A stretch of DNA of 64,000 nucleotides from Limanda limanda. Lineage: Eukaryota > Chordata > Actinopteri > Pleuronectiformes > Pleuronectidae. Both the position numbers and the translations under genes were made by a program. The stretch covers positions 28,525,027-28,589,026 of the forward strand of contig NC_083646.1 in NCBI RefSeq assembly GCF_963576545.1, written 5' to 3'. The number at the start of each line of letters is the position of its first letter. The stretch's first letter is position 1. Below, piece by piece: positions 1-11,160 of this stretch. The notes beneath the pieces are model-generated. The model was not told where the DNA came from. It did no database searches and was given only the letters and a program-made list of their open reading frames with translations.

Positions 1-131
1 TTATTTCTTTTTCTTTGTCTGTGTGAATGAGTGGCTGTTCGAGGGGATATAAATGAAAATGTTTGTAAATTCGTCATAAAGTTTGATATGCACTTGAAAC
101 TTCAATAAAAAATATTGTTTAAAAAAAAAAA
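1..131 (+). mobile_element. 3' end of an L1-like LINE (left part outside the window)
   Basis: The first ~120 bases, ending in a run of A, are the reverse complement of 27,787-27,910 (shared text includes GTGAATGAGTGGCTGTTCG and TTGATATGCACTTGAAAC). The other copy is flanked by a target-site duplication and has its poly-A on the minus strand, so this is a plus-strand 3' end of the same LINE family. Only 3' UTR and tail are present; the body would lie left of the window. Confidence 0.7.
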
Positions 132-3100
132 GTGGTCTATTCCAAATGGTGTGTAGGAGACACATCTGTTCCTGGAAGTCAGTTGAGGGGAATAGAGAAT
201 AAAGACTGAACTTCCAAAGGAAACAATGGAGCTGTCAACATTCTTGTTTCACAACTTCCCCCGCGCCTTGCTGTGTTCCAGGTTCTTGCTTTTGCACTTA
301 TAGTCCAGGCAAAGTAACTCATTTTGGAGCCAAAAATCGAACTAACTGTAAAATATTTTTTTTAAGCATAGACCATTTCTATGAGGTATCCAGAACAACA
401 TACTAAAAGTCCTAAGAAATCCTAGTTGAGGAAATATGTTTAATTCTTATCAATGTGTGCCAATAAGGCCAGGCAACAATACACCCCAATGGGGCTATTT
501 TTTTCCTTTACTCCTATCAAAATGAAACTTTACACGATGAAAGCGCCCATGAAAAGTAAAACAATGTGTATTACAAGTTTCTTTGAAAATGAATTTGAAT
601 ATGCAAATGAGCGATACACTAATCGAATATGCCCAAAATACACCCAAATAGGCTTACTTTTTTCCTTTACTTCTACCACAATAAAACTTTACATGGTAAA
701 ATTATACATGAAAAGTTTCTTTTGAAATGAATTTGAATATGCACATAAGCTCTCCACTTATTGAATATGTCCTAATTTCCAGAGGCAGAAACACCATTTA
801 TATGTATGACAAATACATTAGCCCAATCTTAATCCAATCATCCCACTGCCAATGGGTGATGGCAATGCTGCTTTTAGACTGGCCTCTAACCTGAAAACTG
901 CCTGGCCTGGTAGTACCTGCCAGGGGTATAACCCCCGCCGGTATAGTATTCACTGAAAAACAGTAGTTTGACAAAATTATGTGAAACTATCACATGTTAA
1001 AGGGATAACACTTCATCTACCCCTCCATCGAGTGTCGAGAAGATAAAGAGGGGATTTTTTATTTTGGATTGAACTATCCCTTTTACTAAGGGTTTGCTTA
1101 CCAGCTTTCTTTTTAACCTCATGTCACACTCTTCCTGAGTAGATAACATTAACTCAGTTGCCATTTTCTTTTCTATATTTAGTATAACCTCCCAGCTCAT
1201 CAATATGATTTCTTTTCCACACATGCAAACAATTGAATTTTTCATGCAGATTTATTTTACAGGTATACAAAGGTTACAATAAACTTTGCAATTATTTGCC
1301 TGCTGTAATCTACTTATTTTAAAAGTTGGAAATGAATGTCTTTCTTTTTGAATCAAACAGTAACTTGCTGCAGAAGTTCAACCTCTCCCTCATGAATAGA
1401 TGCCATGTAAACATTCCCCCATCTTTCCCAAGTTGTAGCAGCCTTGAAAAAGTTGTGGGGGGAGTCATGGTGAATTCTGATTGACTGTGACATCTATGTG
1501 ATTTAAATGGAAGACCTGTGTACCTCTGAAGTTTACCAACATCAAATATAAAGCAAAACAAAACCTCATCGTTCCAGCGAGACCGCTTCTCTTTAAATAT
1601 TTCAAAAACCTTCTCCCTTTTTCCTCTTGCCGACAATCAGGAAACAATCTTTTCTTGTCTCTTCCCGGCATCTTCAGGGACTCTGGGTACACAGTGTGTG
1701 GGAAGACGTCTGAATTCAAGATGACTGCTCCACATCCGATGGCGGATGGGTGTAGCTGGTGGAGGGCATATTAATTGGTGATGTGGCTGGCTTCTCCTGC
1801 AGAGGAAGAATAGGAATATGAGTGGCTCCCAGTGGCTCAGCGCGTCACATAACCAGTGACCTAGAAAAGGAACACTTATCACTCCCTGGAGCGGACAGGA
1901 GAGGAGCCTCACTGTTAACGAGTGCACGGAGCTGACGTCTGTTGCTGAGAAGAGACAACAGGGGCATGTGGGTATGCAGGACAAGCAGAACTGAGTCTAA
2001 CAAACTAAGGAGGAAGATATGCAGTGAGTGACTGTGAACTGCTATTTATAGCATTTGATGAATGGTTCATAATAAACCAGAATGTGAGTTAATATAAGAA
2101 TGTTTGATTGTTTAATTGTTTAAATTCTATTCTATTTATAATTATTTTATATAATTTCTTCATTCATTCAGTCTGGTTTGTCATCAGTTCTGCTCATAAC
2201 TCTGTTGTCATTTCTGATCCAGCCACTCACCCACCTACTTTTTGTTAAATTACCTCACTTCTCCAAATTGTCTTTGTGCCATGTGCCTTTAGCTTCTCAG
2301 CGCTGTATTCTTAAGTCTTGTTATATCGATCCTGTTTTTTAGACCCAGTCTGTTAAACCTACCTTTCGTTGAAGTTTGCCAGCCTGGATTTCTATTTTAA
2401 CTTTCAGCTGCATCCTGAGTTGTGCATTTAGGTTCTGTTATGCCTATCTTGATCTGTGACATCCTGCATATCCTCTATCAATTGGTGCCTAAGTCAAACC
2501 ATAGTGTTGCTGAGCTGGAGCCAACCCGCAAACCACAGTCAAACAGCTTAGATAGTAGATGATTTTTATTAAGCATTACTGTCATCTTAGAAATCAAGTA
2601 ACATTGCATTTACAAAGTACTCAGTTGGTCAAGATGTTGCAAACTGCTAAACACATCCTGTGGTGTAAGAGTGCTTTCAAACCTAAGTCGCAGGATACAT
2701 TTGGTGTTTCATGAAATGGTCAGAGAAGAAAAAAAAAGATGAATGTTACACAAAATCTGAATTAATAGTTTTTCTTTTATACCTCAGCAAAACAGGAAAA
2801 TTTTACATTTTCAAGCACATACATAGGTCATTTCTAGACTTGTTTTCCAAAAGTCAAAAAGGTTGAGAACCATTGGATTCTATTTCTTTAGGATGAACGT
2901 AATATATCATATTTAATTATATTCAAAACAACATGGCTTATTGCATATGAAAAAGAAATGCATAATGTCTATTATTATACGTTATTATCTAAGTGATAAT
3001 GGCATATTTGGGTTTGAATGTATTTCATAGGATCAAATTTTACTATATTGTGTCGTCTTTTTCTTTTAAAAGAAACCCTCTCCCCGTCCTTTCATTTGTC

Positions 3101-6100
3101 TCCCCCACTGACGTGCATCACAGCCTTCACATTAATCACCCGTCTGTCGCTCCATTCTCTCCTCCTCCTAGTCTCAATTTATTCACATTCCTGTCTTTCC
3201 TCTTCCTTTAACGTGAATCAAGCCTAATTAGGCGCTCTCAAGATCTGATTTTCATAAAAGGCTCGGGGGAAGTGAAGGGTTTGGTTATGACAAACAGGAA
3301 CAGAGACAATGTATAAATGGTTAGTATTCAGCGCCTTAAAGGAAATCACCAAAAGATGCTGCTTTGATTGTGATATTACAAAGAAATGCTGCCATTTGAA
3401 AATATGTCGGTCAATGTTGAGGCTCGGCAGATAACAGAAATAACCATGTTATTTAAGTGTATCGCTTGGAAAGCTGATCATTAGATTTAAGTAAATAAGT
3501 GAAGTTTGTGTTCTGCAAAATATAAATTTTTTTTATTAAAAACTATCCAAACATGTAAAATATCTGTAATACACTAAAGCAAGAGGTATAGGGACGTTTT
3601 TCCATGATGAACTGATTGACTGAGTCCACATTTAGCTCTCTTCAGTATTGGTCTTCTAAGGTAGCCTTCCTTTGCTCCAATTAATGGAAACTATGGTTTC
3701 AAATACAGCACTAACAAAGACAGTAGAAATAGACAGCAAATGTCACATTTTAAGATATTCGTTTGAAACTGTGCCCAACATAAAATCAACCAAACTGTGT
3801 TATCATCAGCACATATTTAACTTATACTCTCTGGACACCCACACAAGCACACACATTTTCCAGCTTTCTAGTATTGAATAAATTCGTTTTTACATTATTT
3901 AGAGTTTATGTGCAGATCATCCAATTACAGCCTCAGGGTGGATGTAGGGGGGTGAGAAAACATTGGTTTAGGTAGAGAATATCCGATGATGTCCCCTGTT
4001 ATATCAACAACACACACACACACATAAATTCATGTACAATGATAATCTGCTATACTGCATGCGCTCTATTGTTTACAGCCCCCTGGACAGGGTCTCCAGA
4101 TGGTGGGGTGCCTATTACTGAGACCCCTACTGTGAGGGCCCGCTGTGTGTGTGTGTGGTTGGGTGTGTTTATCTGTGAATTGTGTTGATGCACAAACACA
4201 CATTTTTTTGTGCATTTCTCTATATTGGGGGTGGGGGGTGGGGGGGGGGGGGCGTGAGCCAGACGCAAAGGTGAGCCAGAGGCAACATACAGGGAGACAC
4301 CAGTGTGGCATTCCTTCAAAGACCTGATCAGAGCCCCTTCTCTGACAAAGGGGAGAGCAGTGTGTGTTTCTCCAGGGGATTAGCTCGGCCTCTTCCATTA
4401 GGCCTCGTACAAATACCCCTAAAAAGACGATGGTTGGCTCTATAGCATGAAACGCATACAGCACTCACACTGCCGTATGCTGGGCCCAGCTCATGAATAT
4501 CATTACATAGTTACCTGGGGATAAAGCTTAACATCACACAACATGTTTTACAGTGCAGTCCGGACAAGCGCCAGAGTGTGTGGAAGCTAACTAAAAGTCT
4601 TTTATTTTCAAAGACTTATGTTGTTTCGGGTTGAGAGAAATGTTTAAAGTCTCTGCTGTAACATTGTGATGAGGATTTATTTCTGACAACAGCTTTCTAT
4701 CAGCAAGGAACTTTTCACTGTTTGGTGTTTGTTAAAATTAAAGAAAAATGAAGAGAAGAGAAGAGAAGCTTTTTAAATCATAACGCATTTATGTTTATCA
4801 TCTCTATCTGTTCTAAGCAACAGCTTCCAACCACTTCTGAACTCCGTCACCTGGAGCCCACTACTCAACATTGATAAGCAGAGGAAGAACCAAGCATCAA
4901 TACTGCGTTTACGAGCAATCAAATTGCATCTAACAGCATTATGGCAACTTTGATTAAAAAGATTTGTAGACTGATGAGTTATTACCATTATTATGATAAA
5001 AAATAATTATATTAAAGGAATGGTGTGGAATAAATGCAAAAAATAACTTGAATAATATAATAATAAAATGGCTTTTGTCGCCATTTAAGGGGTAATTAGC
5101 ACAGGTTGATACTGACTCCATTATATAGGTTGCAAATTGAAATAACTCTGTATACCTTTTGAGGCTTTCAATAGCAAATGTTTATGCATTGTTTGGGGAT
5201 GAAACAATCTGTTGATTTGTGGGATAGACTGTTACTTTATAGATAGATAGTGAATGCCAAATGATTTTTATTCTCAAATTAATATCTTTTGGATTGGACA
5301 AGCAATTTGAATATGTCTTCCTGTATTATAAGAGATTATGATGAGCATTTTTTACTTTTTAGGATATTTGACAGACAAAACTAATATTTTAATTGTATTT
5401 AATAACAGAATGATGGATTATATTTGATAAAAAAATTGTTTTATTTAAATCTTTATTACTGTATTTTTTCTGATATTTTTCACTAACTTACTTAATTTGT
5501 CTCTTCTTCATTTTGTGGTGTAAAAAGAAAAAAAGATATTCATGCATGAAGAACATACGTGATAGAACACCTTGAGACATCTCATGGTCCCTGATATGAA
5601 TTGTCATTTCTTGTACTTATATTTTGTGTGTAATATTTGCACCTCCGATCAAACAAATTGCCGCTGTTGGCTAATAAAGTTACATTTACAAACTTCCACA
5701 TTGTTGATCGTTAACACATCCTGACAAAAATGTGTACCAACTTTTATAAATAATTTAGTTTCAACTTGTTCCAAAAAATCTGGCATATATTTGAAAACTA
5801 TCACAGTGCTCTTCGGATTTTATAGAACACTGTGTGCAAATTACACAGTCACAGAGAACAGATAGAGACAGAGGTAGACACTATATGTGGAAAATTCATG
5901 GCATTTCCTGCCATCAATCTGAACTGTAGATACAATTCATTACTTGCAGGATAGCTGACAGTACGTGCTGAACGCCACAGAGGCACGCTGACATTTCAAT
6001 ATAATGGTGCCATAATGCATTCATCTGTTCACCATTTATGGACCAGCAGTCAGTACTGATGTGATAGTCAGGAGTGACATGATATGCTCATCAAGCTGCT

Positions 6101-7506
6101 GCTGCATCTTTGATGGGAAAGGTTTGACTTTTAGTATTTGGATAAACAGGATTGACAAAGGTAAAGAGAGACAAAATCGGTTTAATATTCTTCAGAATTT
6201 TACTTTAGTGGCAGAAAATCTGATTTAAAATATTGTAATATTCATTCAGCCTTAAAATTCTATAAGGACAATTCAGACATTTATTGCATTTATATTATAT
6301 TGTGTATTGTATTGTATATAATCGTCATCATCAATCCAGTATCATCAAAATTCTTTGCACAGCATTCCCTCGTGTGCCCCTTTTCAGCCAGTGATGAATT
6401 ATTTAATCATAGAATGGATGTACAAGCTCTAAGTGCTTTGTGGTTGTAGAGCCACATTGCCTAGGGGCGGAGGAAGGGGCTGGGTGAGACGGTTGGCCGG
6501 GTATTTAACAAAAGAGCAAGCAAGCAAGGCAAAAAAAGGTAGTACCCGCCAAATGTCAAAGCCACCCACCAGGTCTCCAGTGATATTTCAAATTCTTAGG
6601 TGAAAAACACCTGCTTTACTGCACTCAGCTCTCTGTGTACGCACACCACCTTCAGGCCTGCCGCGGTATTCCCACCGGCATTAGTATGTGGTGAGCATGA
6701 TGAACGGGAAAGGATGTGGTAGAACGTGTAAGAGAAATCATAAAGAAAAAAGAGAGAAATTAGAGGAGAAACAAATGAAAAGGGCAGAAAGCTAAAAAAT
6801 TCAAAAACAAGAAAAAGATGAAACTGAAGATATAAAATACAAATCAGAAAAAAAGGACAGAGAGAAATGGAAAGACAAAATAAGACAGGAAAGGACAGCA
6901 GATGGAGGTAGGGAGATAAAGGAAAGTGGAGAGATGGGTTAGAAAGATGAGAAATAAGAATTCATTACAGCAATGTGCCTCCTGCTAAAGCTAGAAATCG
7001 GAGAGGCTCTGATTGTTTTTTTTCTTAGATACACTGTAATCTCAATGATCTCTACATACTGCTGTAATTGGATTCTTCTGGGATGATCAGCAAAAAAAAA
7101 CTTTTTTTATCCACACAAGAGGAACAAGAGAAGGAAAGATAACTGAAAGATAGATAAAAAGTATAATAAAAAATGACATTATCTTGTAATAATTAGGCTT
7201 TTAAATATTACACAGAAATAAAACCTCACATATTTGTATGCTAAATTGTAGAATATGAAAATGTTCATTATATCATTAGAATTTGTCTTGTTGTATCTTC
7301 CCTCACAGATAAGTTTGACATTTTGACAAATGTGCTCAAATGCTTTCTTGCCAGGAGCAAGATAAGAAGACGGATACCTCTCTCACACACAGTAGTAACA
7401 CATAGTCTGTGAACCATTTGGAATGACCTGGTTTTCTCCATTAATTGAAGATTGAATATGATCTGATCTTCTCCACTGTCACAGACAAACAGAATGTGTT
7501 TAAGCT
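132..7506. other. Intergenic DNA, no gene recognised
   Basis: AT-rich sequence with only short chance reading frames and no recognisable exon. Visible items are a hAT-type end (GGTTGAGAACCATTGG near 2,861-2,876, the complement of the usual CCAATGGTTCTCAACC end), a G-rich run at 4,227-4,252, short CA/TG runs near 4,010 and 4,145, and a purine-rich stretch at about 6,740-6,960. I cannot assign function to the remainder. Confidence 0.6.
4227..4252 (+). repeat. G-rich run with G-quadruplex potential
   Basis: Almost uninterrupted G tracts separated by single T residues, with at least four runs of four or more G on the plus strand. This is the usual pattern for an intramolecular G-quadruplex. No gene lies nearby that it could obviously regulate. 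Confidence 0.6.
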
Positions 7507-7512
7507 AATAAC

Positions 7513-8358
7513 TACGGAGCCCCCCAGGGGACATGGGGTAAAAAAAATGATGGGTGAAAAAAAAAAAAAAGAACGGACTTTCTCGAGATACTTTCTGACT
7601 GCAGAATCTGTCATGGGAGACTGTGTGTGTGTGTATGGGGTGTGTGTGCGTGTGTGTATGCTTGTCCCTGTTCCTCTTCACTAAAACTGATAAACACATG
7701 TATTTTTTAGTTATTATCCGATGATGACCGATCATGACTTCGGATCGCTCCGTCACTTTAACGCTGACGGTCCTGTACTGTGCGCGTCACGTTACGTCTC
7801 GTGTTGTGTGGAGCGGGGGACTACGTGCACACGGTGTTTAAACATGTGGGCCATGAACTCAAACAAACACAAAGTAAACATCAGTCCTGTAGGTGTCCTA
7901 ATAACTTGTGATCAGCGCTGGTGTTTATTGTTAAAGTGTAAAGCGAGCGCGGGACAGAGGGAAGTGAGGCGGAAGCAGACTCCGACACACACAGGACGAC
8001 CGGACTTTTAATGAGTGTCTGTTCTGATCCTGGAGCAGCGCTGGTTATAATTATTCAGCGGCAGCACATCGCTAAGACAATGAACGGAGCAGAAAACATG
8101 GATCGATCCTGTTATGTCTCTGTATCGATGCACAGTCGCCCACTTCCGCGAGTAAGGCGACTGTCCCCGCAGCCGCTCAGCCTCGGCTTCCCTGCTCCGT
8201 GGTGCTCTGCCGGATGTACATTGTCCTAAACTTTCTCGAGATCTCGAGTTTGTAGCTCGAGATCTCAAGTTTGTATCTCGAGATCTCGAGAAAGTCCCTT
8301 TTTTTTTTTTTTTTCACCCATCATTTTTTTTTACCCGTGTCCCCTGGGGGGCTCCGTA
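7513..8358. mobile_element. Non-autonomous terminal-inverted-repeat element with GC-rich cargo
   Basis: Starts TACGGAGCCCCCCAGGGGAC and ends with its inverted copy. The inverted repeats extend about 77 bp, through a poly-A/poly-T segment to GGACTTTCTCGAGAT. Exact 6-bp direct repeats AATAAC flank it (7,507-7,512 and 8,359-8,364). The interior (about 7,740-8,230) is GC- and CpG-rich, unlike the AT-rich flanks, and codes for no transposase. Inside the right arm, three 21-bp units at 8,235, 8,256 and 8,277 each hold the palindrome CTCGAGATCTCGAG or a one-base variant. The superfamily is not assigned: a 6-bp duplication does not fit hAT (8), Tc1 (TA) or Harbinger (3). Confidence 0.8.
8235..8290. 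repeat. Three 21-bp tandem units, each with a 14-bp palindrome
   Basis: CTCGAGATCTCGAG occurs at 8,235-8,248 and 8,277-8,290, with a one-mismatch copy at 8,256-8,269. The copies are joined by TTTGTAG and TTTGTAT. The unit is two helical turns long, so the palindromes face the same side of the helix. They form the inner edge of the right inverted repeat of the surrounding element. Confidence 0.85.
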
Positions 8359-8395
8359 AATAACACACAAACAATTATTATTTTTCATGTATTTA

Positions 8396-8830
8396 TTTAA
8401 CACACATTGGACATTCACAGTTCCTGTGGAAAAAGTCAGAGAACCCTTTAATATTTCCTAATTGATCAAACCTCCTTTGGCAGCAAAAACCTTAAAACCA
8501 GTAGCTGCAGATCAGGAGGATTTTAAATCGTTCTTACTTTAGTTCTGTTTGAGCTCATCCACATTATTTGGACATCAGGCCTGAACATCTCTCTTGAGCT
8601 CATTAGGGCCAATCCAAAATGCTGATGTTCTGACTGGTCAGACTGCACCCACTTGCTCTTGACAAAATGCCCTGCTCTTTGTCTTCTTTGACCAATTACT
8701 ATTGTCCTGATTGGTGCTGAGACCAGGCTGCAGTAATAATGACTAGAAGGAGACGTGGTTGAGTCGAGCATTTTCATTAAATAGATTTTTAGTAAAAGAC
8801 GCAAAGGTGGGCCTGGTTCGGGCACTCAGC
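8396..8830 (-). mobile_element. Decayed Tc1-like transposon fragment
   Basis: The plus strand resembles the reverse of the 5' part of a common teleost Tc1-like element: a line about a cctcctttggcagcaa segment, then TCAGGAGGATTTT and GTTTGAGCTCA. No transposase frame is open. Recognition rests on remembered consensus text, so the family and limits are tentative. Confidence 0.4.
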
Positions 8831-11160
8831 TGTGGGACATAGAATGTGCGGTGCTGGCTCAGCAGGAGCAGGAACAGCTGCATTGAGTTTTTTTGTGCTC
8901 TACTTTAAATGCAGTCCCCGTTGGACTGACACACACACACACAAACGCACGTATGTCAACCATGTGATTGTATAATAGTGTGTACGTTTTTTGTCTTATT
9001 TCACCGAAAAATTACGAAATGGGAGGAGAATCCCGTCTGAAAAAGGGCTTTATACCCACAATGCACACATTGTGCTTTTTTGGATTCTTTCCCTTATATT
9101 TGCAGTAAAATGTACTGGATCTATATTTTATTAAATGTCTGTGTATATAGAAGGACTTCAAAAATATTCTCATGATCTGTTCCTGTGTCTTTCCAGGATA
9201 TCAGTTCTATAAAATAAGCCTTTTAACAAGGCCAAATCTTTGATATAACTGATTAAGAGTACCAAGACACACAACATTTGATTAAAGAAATGTTGTATTT
9301 CAGAGGCATGACGCTGGTGAAGTGAATACCATGTTCTGTCAGGAGACATATTTTTATATGAGGTGAGGTCCAGGAAATGAAACTGTTTAAAATCATGAAA
9401 TTGAGAACAAAGGCATCATCGACAAAATCATTTTTTAGGACTCCTTGTTTCAAGGGATGTAATTATAAATTGGCCTGTTCAAATTCAATCACAATTATAT
9501 ACAAGAACTGGCCCAATTAGTAATCCCATTTACTCCATCTGTTTGAATGCCCCCTTTCTTATTGAAAGAGCATTGTGTGTGTTGGCTTTATAGAATATTT
9601 GTTGTAATTTCATATTAAATTATAAATGACGGTATGTCATTTATTTGAAGACATTGTGCTTAAAGAAAGGAATTGATTTTTCTCTGCATTGGTGATTAGT
9701 AATCAGAGGTCAGTCTGTTTAATATGAAATGTTCCGTACACAAATAGACACACAGAACAAACATCTGCCATAACTTTTTTTTCTTGATGACAAGATATTG
9801 TGGTTTGAACATTTGACATGTAACCCTAAAGCAATTACTGTCATAGAACGTGTGCCAAATTGGTGTAAAAATGTTTAAGCTGTCTGTAAATTAATTATTC
9901 CTTTGAAATGGCATTAAAACTCCTCGGGAAAACGAATTGCTTATTGCCATATATACTCTGAAAGGGATGGTGAAGAGACTATAAACCGTGTTGAGCAAAA
10001 CAATATGGCCGTTACATGTTCATGAGAAAATGTGTTTCAAAATGTATCTCTGTCTGTCTCTCTATCCCAGAAAACAGGGTCATTAGGATGTTTTTTCTGC
10101 TAGTTTGACCTTTACTTGAAATTGGCACATCACTGGCCTCTAGCAAGCAGACTAATAAGTGTAGTATATTTTAGATACTTTTCTGGATAGTAGGAGGAAG
10201 TGTAGACATGTTATCCATCCTCCCTCTTTATATACAGTATATTGATTCATTTGACAGTTTTTGTCACCCAATCCGACTTTTCCTCCAAATATTTCTTATA
10301 ACTACTATATTGCTTTCTTGCTTTTGTCCCAAATTTTTTCTTTTATTTCTGTTTCTTTCTCCCCTCTCTGTCCTTTCATTTTCTTCCTCCTTGGCTCCAT
10401 TTATTCCTCCTTCACCATTGCTTTGGCTCCCCTCTGCTGCTTCACAGCCCTCTTTCCCCTCTGATCTCTCTTCCTTTCTTTTGATTGATCACCATTTCAA
10501 TAACAGTGGCCAGGGTTATTTGGCAGCCACCACAGAGCACATTCGTTTGTCCCCCTCTGCAACTGAAGAAGATACTCCGCTATTCTAATGGACTCCAGAA
10601 GAGAGAGTCCTTAAACTGATTTAAAAAGAAGGCCAGCAGATCTCTCTTCCTCTCTTCCCTCTCTCCTTCTCAGCCTTTTTGGGCACTGACAAAATCTCCC
10701 TCTGTTTGCCATGGGACCAGATGTACCCAGGCAGTTCACAAGATGCTAGTGCATGGAAGCCCTTTTCTTCCGCATGCTATAGGACATTAAAGCTGGACTT
10801 AGTATATTGGCAGCTCTAAATTAAATCGAGAGGAGACTGGAAACTTCTTATCCTCAGTAAGCATAAATCACGTAAGGTGTCACTAAACTTCACTTCACTA
10901 GCTTCTGTTTTCCAACAATTAAACTGAAAGGAGGACAGATGCTAATGCTTGAGTCCAAATTAAAAGGCAAAATAGCACGACTCAAATTTGTCCCATTAAG
11001 AATCATTTTCTTTTTACACAGATTTTAATACAACTCAGTATTAGAGGCTTGGCTTCTGCTACCAGCTCACATTAAAGCCCTGTACCCTCTGCTTCATGCA
11101 CACAATAGGGGACAATCCAGAGATAGACTGAAGTCAAGCAGGGTTCAGCGGCGTCCTTGA
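8831..11160. other. Intergenic DNA, no gene recognised
   Basis: AT-rich, with a short CA run near 8,930 and a pyrimidine-rich stretch at about 10,320-10,500 whose reading frame (10,208-10,588) is low in complexity and looks like nothing known. No exon or transposon end could be identified. Confidence 0.5.

Noticed and set aside
1319..1984. Overlapping minus-strand frames of 84-115 codons
   Set aside because: No domain, no homology that I can recall, and no matching splice sites; probably chance.
4050..4464. 132- and 89-codon minus-strand frames
   Set aside because: They cross the G-rich run and CA repeats; composition-driven and without similarity.
7615..7680. TG/GTGT run considered as a Z-DNA or regulatory site
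   Set aside because: Short and interrupted simple repeat inside the inverted-repeat element; no support for function.
8011..8268. Two overlapping GC-rich frames within the 7.5-kb element
   Set aside because: Open only because the cargo is GC-rich; no similarity to a protein and no splice context. Treated as possible captured promoter or UTR, not as a gene.
10208..10588. 126-codon plus-strand frame
   Set aside because: Built on a pyrimidine-rich stretch; low complexity, rich in F, L, S and P, with no recognisable domain or exon structure.
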